39,890 nucleotides of DNA, from assembly GCA_030602585.1 (NCBI GenBank), contig JAUVZJ010000013.1:1-39890 (forward strand), written 5' to 3'. Below are positions 17,031-26,634 of the stretch, piece by piece. This DNA is from Candidatus Methanophagales archaeon (GTDB lineage Archaea; Halobacteriota; Syntropharchaeia; Alkanophagales; Methanospirareceae). The first letter of the stretch is position 1, and the number at the start of each line of letters is the position of its first letter. Both the position numbers and the translations under genes were made by a program. The notes under the pieces were generated by a model. The model did not search any database, had not been told where the DNA came from, and saw nothing but the letters and a program-made list of their open reading frames with translations.

Positions 17031-18067
17031 AGTAAAAATGGCTCCGCAACTCTCACATCAATTCCGGCTTCGAGAAACTCCTCTATGTCCTTTAACGTGA
17101 GACTCTTAGCTTTAAGATTGCTCTTCTCCAACGAAGTCAGATAAATCGCTGCTTTTTCTTCGTTCAAACCTGCTATCGTTCTCGCAGCCTCTAAACTGTG
17201 CGTTGTAAAAATGACCTGATTGCCATTTTCTACTATATCAAAAAACCATTCAGCAATACTCAGCAGCATTCTCGGGTTGAGATGCGCTTCAATATCATCC
17301 CATAACAAGACCTTCGGTTTCTCTAATTCGTAAAGAATCCTCGCAATTATATAACTCTGGACGCCTTCACCAAGGTCACCAAGTCGTATCCTCCGCCCAT
17401 CTTCTAAGAATCCGTAAATCGCCAATTTCCCACCAAGAAAGGGTTCTATCGTTATGTCCCTGTAATTATCATAAACAAGCCCTGAAACTTCCTCAGCAAC
17501 TTTTTTGCAAATCCCTAAATTTATTATTGATGCCCAATTTCTCTCTAAGTATTGATAACCCATTTTGACCAATTTCGAGCTTATTAAGAGCGTATTATCT
17601 ATGAACAATTCTGATATCTCCCCACTCGGATGCGCCTCGGACATAGGCATACTTCCAATCCTGCGTGTTTCTACCTTTTCACCATTAATTGTTGCTGGAT
17701 AAATCTCTCCTGTCTTTTGCTTGTTTGTAGACGCAAAGATATATGGAGCGTTTTTAGTGAATAGAAGTAAATAGTCATCGCTATCCACTTTACAGCCAAT
17801 TTCGGCTTGGTTTGCCGTATAATTATAGAGCAAAAACGCATATCCCTCACTGCTGAGAGTTTCATGCATTGAATGTATGACTTCTGCTGCTGTGTTATAT
17901 CTCGTCACATAAGGAACCGTGCGAAACGGATTTGGTGCTAAGAACAGCGCTTCAAGAATCGTTGTCTTCCCCGAATTATTTCCTCCCAAGAGGATTGTCA
18001 GTGGTTTTAATTCTATCTCACCTTCTTCTATCCCTCTGAAATTCTTTATTCTCAGTTTCGTTATCAT
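17027..18067 (-). CDS. AAA (AAA_15/21-like, RecF/OLD-type) ATPase
   Basis: 346 aa; Walker A LLGGNNSGKTTILEALFLA, signature LGDLGEGVQSYI, Walker B KVLLWDDIEAHLNP, H-loop IFTTHSLE. Confidence 0.9.
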   Translation of the reverse strand: MITKLRIKNFRGIEEGEIELKPLTILLGGNNSGKTTILEALFLAPNPFRTVPYVTRYNTAAEVIHSMHETLSSEGYAFLLYNYTANQAEIGCKVDSDDYLLLFTKNAPYIFASTNKQKTGEIYPATINGEKVETRRIGSMPMSEAHPSGEISELFIDNTLLISSKLVKMGYQYLERNWASIINLGICKKVAEEVSGLVYDNYRDITIEPFLGGKLAIYGFLEDGRRIRLGDLGEGVQSYIIARILYELEKPKVLLWDDIEAHLNPRMLLSIAEWFFDIVENGNQVIFTTHSLEAARTIAGLNEEKAAIYLTSLEKSNLKAKSLTLKDIEEFLEAGIDVRVAEPFLL

Positions 18068-18168
18068 AATTGTTGTTCGTAGTTGGTAATAAATAAAGTT
18101 TGCTGCTAACTTTTATTCCTGAACATCTTAAATAATTTAAAAGACTGTATAAGGACAGAGGAATAAAA

Positions 18169-19440
18169 ATGTTTTTAAAACCCATCCTTCCGTTTATTGC
18201 AATAGGTCTTTTCCTTCTGGCGCTGTTATTCCGTAGAAGAGAAGTAGGCGCTTCAGGTTGGCTATTTATCGCCGGTTACTGCTATTTCGAAGCTTCCGAC
18301 TATTTCGCGTTGGAAGAATACTTTGACGCCTCTGTAACGCTGGTATTTATTACTTTCTCGCTTCTTTTGGCTTTCTTTTTGGTAAAAACAAGTGAAAATG
18401 AAGATTTGTTTTTGTTTAGAACGGACATAAGACTCGAAGAAGACTTGAATAAGGGTATCCTCACGGAAAAGTTGAAGAAAGTGTTCAAAACCAATGGATT
18501 TTCACTTTCTGATAGTGTCACTATTGCAAAAAGAAAAGAGAATGAATGGGTGATAGCTGATGAAAAAATGGGGTATTTGTTTAGCATAGGTGCGGGATTA
18601 GAAGATGATTTGAACAAAAGCACTGTTCCGGAAGAATTGAGGAATATATGCAAAGCAAAAAAACTTCCACTTTCTGATAATGCCACTATTACGAAAGGAA
18701 AAGAGAATGAATGGGTAATAGCCGATGAAGAAAAGTTTATTGTCAGAAAAGAAGCCCGGAAACTAAATCTTTACAAAATGAGAAAGTTCTTTGCCAGAAA
18801 AGAGGATGAAAAGCTAAACATTTACAAGGACTACAAAGTCCTTGATTTATTTTTCTTGGTAACAAAAATTGCACTTATAACCGCTGTATTTTACTTCCCC
18901 TTCTCGGAAATTTCTTCTCTCTCGGAACTTCTCATTTACATCACCACTAAAATAACTGCGACGATGTTGAACCTTTTTAATCCGGGTAGTGTTTACATGA
19001 TTTCTTCCTTTATATATCCCACATCTACTTCCTTTGAGGTGGAAATAATCTTAGCGTGCACCGCGATACAAAGTATGGTTCTTTTTACTGGTTTGGTTTT
19101 TGGTGTAAATGCTCCTATGAGAAGAAAGCTAAAAGCCTTTTTTGTCTCTGTTCCTGTTATTTATGGATTGAACATAATCAGAAACGTGTTTGTCGTAACC
19201 GCTTATTTCGAGCAGTGGTTTGCTTCTCCTCGCTGGCAATGGTTCTTGCAATGGTTTATTAGAGCTCCTCCAGTGCAAAGCTTTGACATAGCGCATGGAG
19301 TAATAGCAAGAATAGGCATAATGATTTCGCTGATTGTTATTGCCTACGCAGTGTTCGTCATACTCCCGGAGGCATTGGACTTAGTAGAGGATTTCTTCCG
19401 CTTTTTAAAAAAGACCGTTTCAACACGCATCAAAGGATAA
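18169..19440 (+). CDS. archaeosortase/exosortase-family transpeptidase with a repetitive soluble insertion
   Basis: 423 aa; C-terminal membrane domain with IILACTAIQSMVLFTGLVFG (Cys), GLNIIRNVFVVTAYF (Arg) and FDIAHGVIARIGIMISLIVIAY (His). Insertion at aa ~88-224 carries tandem repeats ending ENEWVIADE. Confidence 0.85.
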   Translation: MFLKPILPFIAIGLFLLALLFRRREVGASGWLFIAGYCYFEASDYFALEEYFDASVTLVFITFSLLLAFFLVKTSENEDLFLFRTDIRLEEDLNKGILTEKLKKVFKTNGFSLSDSVTIAKRKENEWVIADEKMGYLFSIGAGLEDDLNKSTVPEELRNICKAKKLPLSDNATITKGKENEWVIADEEKFIVRKEARKLNLYKMRKFFARKEDEKLNIYKDYKVLDLFFLVTKIALITAVFYFPFSEISSLSELLIYITTKITATMLNLFNPGSVYMISSFIYPTSTSFEVEIILACTAIQSMVLFTGLVFGVNAPMRRKLKAFFVSVPVIYGLNIIRNVFVVTAYFEQWFASPRWQWFLQWFIRAPPVQSFDIAHGVIARIGIMISLIVIAYAVFVILPEALDLVEDFFRFLKKTVSTRIKG

Positions 19441-19802
19441 TCCATCTCCTCTTCGTATTTCATCCTTGCATGCACTTCCACATCCGCGTACCTGACCACG
19501 ACTTTCACGTCCAGCATTTCGCCATTTAACTCACAATATTTGAATTGCTGCTCATTCTCGCACAGCCTTACCTTCTCTCTGTCTATTTCCACTTCTACGC
19601 TGCTTACCCACGGTTGAAGCGATACACTTCTCTCTATTGCCCTCTCTAACTTTTCCAATGTTTCCGTGCTCACAGGCGTGCCTATAAACTGATGGTATAG
19701 AGCACCCAATTTGATGCCTGCTTCGAATAACGCTTTGTCTCTATCCGATATTTCCTTTTCCACTTCCACTTCCTCTGCCCTCAATCCGCTTTCCTCTTTC
19801 AC
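19344..19802 (-). CDS. mptD: archaeal dihydroneopterin aldolase (DUF372/MptD-like)
   Basis: 152 aa; ISDRDKALFEAGIKLGALYHQFIGTPVSTETLEKLERAIERSVSLQPWV resembles MptD. 3' end overlaps the convergent archaeosortase gene. Confidence 0.8.
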   Translation of the reverse strand: MKEESGLRAEEVEVEKEISDRDKALFEAGIKLGALYHQFIGTPVSTETLEKLERAIERSVSLQPWVSSVEVEIDREKVRLCENEQQFKYCELNGEMLDVKVVVRYADVEVHARMKYEEEMDYPLMRVETVFFKKRKKSSTKSNASGSMTNTA

Positions 19803-19841
19803 TTTCGCCTAGACATTTAAACTTCCCAATTACTATATTCT

Positions 19842-21317
19842 TTACTTCTTCCTCACCTCTGCGTACTTCCCTATTTCTTCAATCAACGGATGTCCTTCCC
19901 AACTGCAGTCGTAAAGGAAAGCAAAGTTTGCTCTTCCCTTGTTCATTGCCAGCAGTTTCAATACATTTTGCAACGCCACCGTCTTGGCTTCGTTATCCAC
20001 TTCTGCCGGTATTTCCGACTGCCCCACCGGATAGCTCTCTGATAGCTCCGCGGGATAAGGTCCAAACGGTGGTTTTACGAAAAATACATGGTCATAGTTT
20101 CCACTTTCCACCTCTTTTTCCTTTAACCTTTCTGTTGTTGCTGCTGTCGCTTTTATCAATACGTTACCGGATAATTTGAACCTGTCCATTTTATAAACAT
20201 GTCTCAATACCTCCGGTCGGTGTGCAGAGCACTCGCTGAGATAAAAGAAAGTATGTTTTGTAGCAGGGTCGTATTTCTCAATCAACGCCGAATATTTCGC
20301 CATCCGCTTCAATGCGTTCAGCAAAGCAGGATATGCCCTGCATCTTCTCTCGCATAACTCCCACAGGCTTCCCTCCGCTATACTCTGCTTTACCATCCGC
20401 ATCTCCTCAAACGTAACCCACAAGTTATGCGACGCCAGTAAATCCTTGCTTTCTTTTAACTCGTTTACGCTGTAAGAGGAACACACAGGGCAAGAACATG
20501 GAAGATAACGTAAACCCTCCATTTTTCTCGTCCCATCGCTCGTTATATACCTCTTCCCTTTTGCATATAATGCATACGCTGCGGAGTCGAAGAGGTCGCA
20601 GCCCAAAGCCACCGCTAAGGGAAAGAGCATCGGATGACCTGCGCCGAAGAGATGAACCGGTGCGTTCGACGGCAAATTCGTTTTCGACGCCACGATTATA
20701 TCCACCAGTTTATCAAATTTGTGGGATTCCAGCAAGGGCACCACACCCCCTATTGCATACACGTCAAAACCGATTTCTGCAACACGCTTTGCGCTCTCCT
20801 CTCGCAAGTCCAAAAAAGTGGAACCTTGCACAACTCCCGCAAGCATATTATTTTGAATTATGCTCCTTGCTTCTCGCATCCTTATCAGTGTTTCCTCTAA
20901 ATCATCCTTTGCTCTTTCCCTCTTCACGTATGGCGCTGTTGGTATGTCCAGAGGCACACATACATCAGAGCCTATACGCTGCTGAAATTCCAATATTTCC
21001 GTATTACTCACCTCTACGTCTTTATACTCGTAGAGTTGGTAAGAACCTGAATCAGTCATTATCGGCATTTCGCATCCCAAAAGCGAATGAATGCCTTTCT
21101 TAACCGCTTCTTCTCGTAAATTTGCTTTCCTGTATATTATATACGCATTTGCAATGAGCATCTCTGCTCCATACTTCTTCATTTCATCAGCCCCGATTGA
21201 CATGAGGTTCGGGTTTATTACTGGCATTATCGTCGGCGTCTCTACGTTCCCATGCGCCGTTCGAAGCTTTCCTATTCTTCCCATTAAGTCCTTATGCTGT
21301 ATTTCAAACTCGATCAT
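19842..21317 (-). CDS. tgtA: archaeal tRNA-guanine(15) transglycosylase (archaeosine biosynthesis)
   Basis: 491 aa; ETPTIMPVINPN, MTDSGSYQLYEY, PLDIPTAPYV, HLFGAGHPMLFPLAVALGCDLFDSAAYALYAK, CSCPVC zinc ligands. Confidence 0.95.
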   Translation of the reverse strand: MIEFEIQHKDLMGRIGKLRTAHGNVETPTIMPVINPNLMSIGADEMKKYGAEMLIANAYIIYRKANLREEAVKKGIHSLLGCEMPIMTDSGSYQLYEYKDVEVSNTEILEFQQRIGSDVCVPLDIPTAPYVKRERAKDDLEETLIRMREARSIIQNNMLAGVVQGSTFLDLREESAKRVAEIGFDVYAIGGVVPLLESHKFDKLVDIIVASKTNLPSNAPVHLFGAGHPMLFPLAVALGCDLFDSAAYALYAKGKRYITSDGTRKMEGLRYLPCSCPVCSSYSVNELKESKDLLASHNLWVTFEEMRMVKQSIAEGSLWELCERRCRAYPALLNALKRMAKYSALIEKYDPATKHTFFYLSECSAHRPEVLRHVYKMDRFKLSGNVLIKATAATTERLKEKEVESGNYDHVFFVKPPFGPYPAELSESYPVGQSEIPAEVDNEAKTVALQNVLKLLAMNKGRANFAFLYDCSWEGHPLIEEIGKYAEVRKK

Positions 21318-21474
21318 ATTCCAATCCGTATTTTAAAAGAGAGTGTTTCAGGTAATTGATAATTGATTAACAAAGTTTAGTTATATATTCTATTTTGTAA
21401 AAGTAATAAGGATAGAGGGAAGATAGAACTATTACTAAACCGAACAATTACAGATAGGAGGTGCAGATACAGAT

Positions 21475-22275
21475 ATGGCAAACGAAAAGGGAAAAATTTT
21501 GATTACACTCACGCCTTCGGAATCGAAGAGGCTGATTGCAAAGGGCGTGAAGAATTTGGACGAAGTGCAGCGAGCATTGAAGCATGGCATCGTTATAATA
21601 GCACTGGGAACCACAAACGCTTATGTAGCCGATGCGATTTTGAATGCCTTGCCAGGGTCGGGAAAGAAAATTGACATGCAGAGATACGCAGCAGGTGTCA
21701 TAACTGACGAGGGTACCTGCGTAGTCCCAAAAGAAGAAAGAGAAAAAGAGGTGATAATAAAGAATGGGAAGATAAGCGATGAGGGCATAAAAAAAGCGAT
21801 AGGGGGGTTATCAGCGGAAGACGTGTTCATAAAGGGAGCAAATGCGTTGGATGCAACCGGAAACGCAGGTGTACTCATGGCAAATCCTGTCGGCGGCACG
21901 ATAGGTTCTGCGCTCGGAACGGTTATGGCGAGAGGCGTGAATTTCATAATACCCGTAGGCATTGAGAAAACAGTGCCCTATTCCATTATAGAGGCGGCAA
22001 AGCGTGTGGGAAACGAAAAATTCTACAAATCGGTGGGTATTCCAGTAGGACTGATGCCCGTGCATGGTAAGGTAATTACAGAGATAGAGGCATTGAAGAT
22101 ATTGGGTGCTGAAGATGCATTCCCCATAGGTGCAGGCGGTGTAGATGGCGGTGAGGGTTCTGTCGTTATATGTGCTGAAGGCAGCGCTGAGAAGATGGAC
22201 GAATTGATGACGCTTATAACACAAATAAAGGGAGAAGCGCACGTAAAAGTGGTGAGAAAGGACTGTGGGACTTAA
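21475..22275 (+). CDS. conserved hypothetical protein, Gly-rich
   Basis: 266 aa; clear RBS and promoter-like upstream region; MANPVGGTIGSALGTVMARGVNFIIPVGIEKTVP; no domain named with confidence. Confidence 0.8.
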   Translation: MANEKGKILITLTPSESKRLIAKGVKNLDEVQRALKHGIVIIALGTTNAYVADAILNALPGSGKKIDMQRYAAGVITDEGTCVVPKEEREKEVIIKNGKISDEGIKKAIGGLSAEDVFIKGANALDATGNAGVLMANPVGGTIGSALGTVMARGVNFIIPVGIEKTVPYSIIEAAKRVGNEKFYKSVGIPVGLMPVHGKVITEIEALKILGAEDAFPIGAGGVDGGEGSVVICAEGSAEKMDELMTLITQIKGEAHVKVVRKDCGT

Positions 22276-22316
22276 CGCTACAAATTTTTATAGTATCGAA
22301 TTAAAAATAATAAAGT

Positions 22317-22976
22317 ATGGAAAAAAGGAAGAGACCCTCTATATTTGATTTGGTGGAGCGGTATATGGAGCAGATGGTCGAAGAGATGGGGAGTCTGCCC
22401 GCGCCATTCGAGGAGGAATTTTCGAGACGGATGAGAAGAGAGCCGGAGGAGAGAGAAGAGTGGTTAAAAGACCCGTTTGAAGAGATGATGAGGAAGTTAG
22501 AAGATGAAATGCCAGAGGAGCTCAAGAGTTTTGTAACGGAGGAGGAGACGCCGGAGGGTAAAATGAGAAGATACGGTCCTTTCATCTATGGGTTCTCTTA
22601 CACGAAGGAGCCGGGAAAGGAGCCGGAGATAGAGGAATTTGGGAATATAAGACCTTCGCATAGAAGGATAGAGCCTTTTCCGAGGGGTGAGCGCGAACCT
22701 TTAATAGATGTAATTGACCAAAAGGATGCATACGAAGTCGTTGCTGAATTGCCCGGTGTCGAGAAGAAGGATATAAAGTTGCATACAACCGAGGACTCGC
22801 TGGAAATAAAAACCGAAAACGAGAAAAGGTTTTATAAGGAAATACCCTTCGATATGCCCGTAAAGCAGGAAACTGCAAAGGCGACTTATAAAAACGGTGT
22901 TCTCAGCGTGACGATAACAAAGAAGGCGGAAGGGGGGAAAGGGGGAGCGAAGAAGACTGCTATATCATTAGAGTGA
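22317..22976 (+). CDS. Hsp20/alpha-crystallin small heat-shock protein with N-terminal extension
   Basis: 219 aa; EPLIDVIDQKDAYEVVAELPGVEKKDIKLHTTEDSLEIKTENEKRFYKEIPFDMPVKQETAKATYKNGVLSVTITKK. Confidence 0.93.
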   Translation: MEKRKRPSIFDLVERYMEQMVEEMGSLPAPFEEEFSRRMRREPEEREEWLKDPFEEMMRKLEDEMPEELKSFVTEEETPEGKMRRYGPFIYGFSYTKEPGKEPEIEEFGNIRPSHRRIEPFPRGEREPLIDVIDQKDAYEVVAELPGVEKKDIKLHTTEDSLEIKTENEKRFYKEIPFDMPVKQETAKATYKNGVLSVTITKKAEGGKGGAKKTAISLE

Positions 22977-22991
22977 GCGAAGGGGGCAACC

Positions 22992-23585
22992 TTAAGACAA
23001 TACCTTTATCAATTCAAAAAACTCCTTAGCCGCTTTACTTAGCGCTCCATCGTGATTCTCTATTATTTTCACCGATGCGCCGGTAAGACAGGCATAAGCC
23101 ATTGACATCGCACGGTTCATGAATTGATGCTCTTCTATGCCCTTTTCATCCTCAACGTCCCGCTCTCGCGCCTTATCCCTTTGCCTTCGCCCGGAAATCT
23201 CAGCCGGATTCGCTTCTATCAGCACGAACTGGTCTGGCTTTATTTCACGCAATACATATTCAGGCAATCCCGGAAGATACCCCGAAGGCGTCTTTATCGT
23301 GCAATGCGTGTCTATTAGAAGGTTCGTGTTTTTTTTCCATTCCGAGATTTTGTTACAAGCAAGCATCTGTATCTCAAACTGCTTTACACCGGGCAACTTT
23401 CGCAGCTCGTCTCTTTTCTCCACAAACCCTTCTTCTTTCGCCGTTTCAAACATCACGTCGCCATAGTTTATGGGTCTGAAATCAACGTTTACGCCTTCCT
23501 CTTTCAACTTCAAAGCCTCTTTTATCACCGTTGACGACCCCGCTCCAGGCATTCCCGTTACTACAACCAAGGTCATTTTTAGCAC
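22992..23585 (-). CDS. adkA: archaeal adenylate kinase
   Basis: 197 aa; VVVTGMPGAGSSTVIKEAL, NYGDVMFETAKEEGFVEKRDELRKLP, LLIDTHCTIKTPSGYLPGLP. Confidence 0.92.
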   Translation of the reverse strand: MLKMTLVVVTGMPGAGSSTVIKEALKLKEEGVNVDFRPINYGDVMFETAKEEGFVEKRDELRKLPGVKQFEIQMLACNKISEWKKNTNLLIDTHCTIKTPSGYLPGLPEYVLREIKPDQFVLIEANPAEISGRRQRDKARERDVEDEKGIEEHQFMNRAMSMAYACLTGASVKIIENHDGALSKAAKEFFELIKVLS

Positions 23586-23651
23586 TCCTTTTTCTTTTGA
23601 TTTAGTCGCATCTCACTTCAATACCATTGGTTTTACTCTGTTTATTAAAAG

Positions 23652-24410
23652 TTACCTGATTCTTTGGTATTCCGAGCCAAGCCGCATAAGTAGCATCTCT
23701 CTGATCTCATTTGCCTCTACACTCGTTCGCTTCCTCGGTCTCGCTATATCAATATCCATGCACTCAACAATGTGACCGGGTCTTGCGGACATCACCGCAA
23801 CTCTATCCGCGAGATATACCGCTTCGTCAACGCTATGCGTCACGAACAAAACAGTTTTCTTTGTTCTTTTCCAAATCCCCAGCAGCTCTTCCTGAAGCAC
23901 GTTTCTCGTTTGCGCATCTACGGAGCCAAAAGGTTCATCCATTAATAAAATGGCAGGGTCCATCGCAAGAGCTCTTGCAATCGCCACCCTCTGCTTCATA
24001 CCGCCCGAAAGTTCGTATGGATAACAATTTTCAAAGCCTTTTAGACCTACAAGCTCTATGTATCTCTCTGCAATTTCTCTTCTGCCGTTTACACCAAGAT
24101 TTTCCAGTCCGAATTCCACGTTCTTCAAAACCGTTCTCCACGGGAATAACGAAAATTCCTGAAATACCATTCCTCTATCCGGAGAAGGTCCTTTCACTTC
24201 GTTACCATCCAGGATAATCTCTCCACTGCTTGGAAGGTCCAAGCCCGCAATCAGTCTTAGCAACGTTGTTTTTCCACACCCCGAGGGACCTATAATACAT
24301 AAAAATTCATTAGGCTTAACGTCCAGATTTATGTCTTCCAATGCCTTTATCTTCCCCTCTTCTGAATTAAACGTCTTTATTACGTTACGGAGTTCGAGTT
24401 TGTGGTTCAT
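23652..24410 (-). CDS. ABC transporter ATP-binding protein (NitT/TauT/SsuB type)
   Basis: 252 aa; [57 protein letters not shown]. Confidence 0.95.
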   Translation of the reverse strand: MNHKLELRNVIKTFNSEEGKIKALEDINLDVKPNEFLCIIGPSGCGKTTLLRLIAGLDLPSSGEIILDGNEVKGPSPDRGMVFQEFSLFPWRTVLKNVEFGLENLGVNGRREIAERYIELVGLKGFENCYPYELSGGMKQRVAIARALAMDPAILLMDEPFGSVDAQTRNVLQEELLGIWKRTKKTVLFVTHSVDEAVYLADRVAVMSARPGHIVECMDIDIARPRKRTSVEANEIREMLLMRLGSEYQRIR

Positions 24411-25420
24411 TTTTTACTTCTTATTTCATCATAGAAGCTGGTATCAAAAATATCATCCTTTTTTAGCAGTTCGATCCCCTTTTTCTCATACCTTTCTCTA
24501 TTCAATTCGTAAATAACCCTCGCATATTCGAGTCCGTCTTCTATCCCTATATCTGGGTCATGAATCCAGCGCATGCCAGTTACGTTTAGAGAATGCATTA
24601 TCGTTGACTCCTTTATGTTATACCGCTTTGCGAAGATTTCCACCGCTTCATCCGGATGTTTATTTATGTATTCAGTGGCACGTATATGCGTTTTGATTAT
24701 CTGCTTAACTACCTCAGGATTTTCTCTTATTATTTCACCACTTGCAACTAAGCAGCAACATGCATGATGTTGCCACATCTCTCCTCCCACTGTCACAATT
24801 CTTCCATACCCCGCCTCTTCGATCATTGAAGGATATGGAGTGCAAATGAAAGCAGCATCTACGGCTTTAGCTCCAATAACAGTAACAGCATCGCTTGGTC
24901 CCATTACTTTTATATTTACATCCTTTTCCGGATCTACCCCGCTGTCTAAAAGCCATTTTGAAAGTATTGTATGCGGAATAGAACCAGGGGGATAGGTTGC
25001 TATTGTCATGCCTTTTAAAGAATGAGGTCCCTTATATTCACCAGCAAGATCTGAACGAATAACTAATGCATCCCCCTGGGTCTCCACACCTGCAATTAAC
25101 TTTGCATCTAAGCCCTCATACATGGCTGCAATTGGTGGTGCCATCCCCACATATGCTACATCGATGTCCCCAGCAAGCATTGCGCGCATCTCTAAAGGTC
25201 CCGTGGGGAACTCTTTCATTTCAACCTTTTCTATACCAAATTTTGCAAGGTCCTCTTCCCACCATCCTTTTTCGGCTGCCAGCATTGCTGCTGTGTGGTG
25301 GTTGATTGGTTGATATCCTATGGTAATTGTGGGCTCATCCATGAGATGAGAATAAGTACCTATACCGATTACTACAACTGCAATTACTATCCCAACTGCT
25401 ATAAATCCTTTCCTTTTCAT
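24407..25420 (-). CDS. ABC transporter substrate-binding protein (NMT1/SsuA-like), membrane anchored
   Basis: 337 aa; N-terminal hydrophobic segment; [45 protein letters not shown]; paralogue of 27400-28428. Confidence 0.92.
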   Translation of the reverse strand: MKRKGFIAVGIVIAVVVIGIGTYSHLMDEPTITIGYQPINHHTAAMLAAEKGWWEEDLAKFGIEKVEMKEFPTGPLEMRAMLAGDIDVAYVGMAPPIAAMYEGLDAKLIAGVETQGDALVIRSDLAGEYKGPHSLKGMTIATYPPGSIPHTILSKWLLDSGVDPEKDVNIKVMGPSDAVTVIGAKAVDAAFICTPYPSMIEEAGYGRIVTVGGEMWQHHACCCLVASGEIIRENPEVVKQIIKTHIRATEYINKHPDEAVEIFAKRYNIKESTIMHSLNVTGMRWIHDPDIGIEDGLEYARVIYELNRERYEKKGIELLKKDDIFDTSFYDEIRSKK

Positions 25421-25443
25421 TTTAGTTTCCTTCCAATCTTTTT

Positions 25444-26634
25444 TTACATACCATATCTTATCAACTCATGTAGTGGAAAACAACCATTGCATCTGCCACA
25501 ACCTGCCTCCGTTTTTAATGGCTCTAATCCATAATCTCTAATCGTATCTAACCATGCGTCATAAACCACAATAGCGTCTTCCAGAGTCGGAGGTCTTTTA
25601 CTTCCATAATCTGCTCCATACAATGGTCTGAAAGGTTTAGGCAGGGGTATCGCTCCTGTTTCTGCTATCGCTTTGATTCCTTCAATGGTCTTTTCCTTTG
25701 GTTCAAGTCCTATCAATATCCATGATTCCACTTGATTCTCTCCAAATATGCCTACGGCTTCTCTCATCGCCGCTAAATATTTTTTCGCTGGATTACCCTT
25801 TGTTTTCCCTGGAATTACTTCTTTTCTCGCATGCTCATCGTAAACCTCTAAATTAAAACTGATTTCAGTAGCACCCGTGGAATAAAGGTTTTCCATTTCT
25901 TCCTTATCAATTGGACAAATTTCTATACCAATCGGGAGCTCGCTAACTTTTCTTATAGCAGAAATTGTTTCTTCATACACTCCTACTGCGTCTTTCAGCG
26001 TCCCTGAATTTAAGTTTACATCTTTTGCTTCTATGTATTTTTTCCTTTTTTCGAGCTCTTGCTCTGTGAGGTTTGGATTATATTTATCCTCAATATCATA
26101 GCATGCCCTGAGTTCTGAGTTCATTTCTATTTCCTGTATTGCCCTTGCAACATCTTCCGGTTCATGAATTACTATCTCTCCACCAACGTCAATTATGCAA
26201 AACTTGCAGCCTTCCCCCTGCTGCTTATAAATACAGACGTTTGATAAGGCAGTTGCAAGAGAATCTTTTCCATGCAATTGGATCTCATTAAACAAGTGAG
26301 TGGAATGCCATTTCGGTTTCCTTAGTGTAGCACGAACAGCCTTTTCACCATCTTTTAGTATCCACCCCTCGTTATTTGTTATTTTAAATTCGTAAGGTGA
26401 CTCTTCCAGAAAGGATTGTAAAACACCTATATTGCAGGGTTCTTCATGATTTAAAATAAAGGCTTTACCACTTCCCGCAATCCCTGCCCTTGACTTCCCG
26501 CCTCCTAGATATTCATCTGGAACTATCTCATGGTAATACCTCTCATTTGAATTCACTTTTAGCCCTTTGCATAGCAACTCGATTTTTAACTTGGTAATAT
26601 CTTTATTTCTCATTTTACTATTCCCTTCTTCCAT
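25444..26634 (-). CDS. radical SAM protein with atypical CX8CX2C cluster motif
   Basis: 396 aa; CIYKQQGEGCKFC cysteine triad followed by TIM-barrel-like sequence; C-terminal CGRCNGC. Sits within the ABC operon. Confidence 0.75.
   Translation of the reverse strand: MEEGNSKMRNKDITKLKIELLCKGLKVNSNERYYHEIVPDEYLGGGKSRAGIAGSGKAFILNHEEPCNIGVLQSFLEESPYEFKITNNEGWILKDGEKAVRATLRKPKWHSTHLFNEIQLHGKDSLATALSNVCIYKQQGEGCKFCIIDVGGEIVIHEPEDVARAIQEIEMNSELRACYDIEDKYNPNLTEQELEKRKKYIEAKDVNLNSGTLKDAVGVYEETISAIRKVSELPIGIEICPIDKEEMENLYSTGATEISFNLEVYDEHARKEVIPGKTKGNPAKKYLAAMREAVGIFGENQVESWILIGLEPKEKTIEGIKAIAETGAIPLPKPFRPLYGADYGSKRPPTLEDAIVVYDAWLDTIRDYGLEPLKTEAGCGRCNGCFPLHELIRYGM

Noticed and set aside
20498-21103. 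201-aa plus-strand ORF
   Set aside because: Antisense to tgtA; no recognisable domain.
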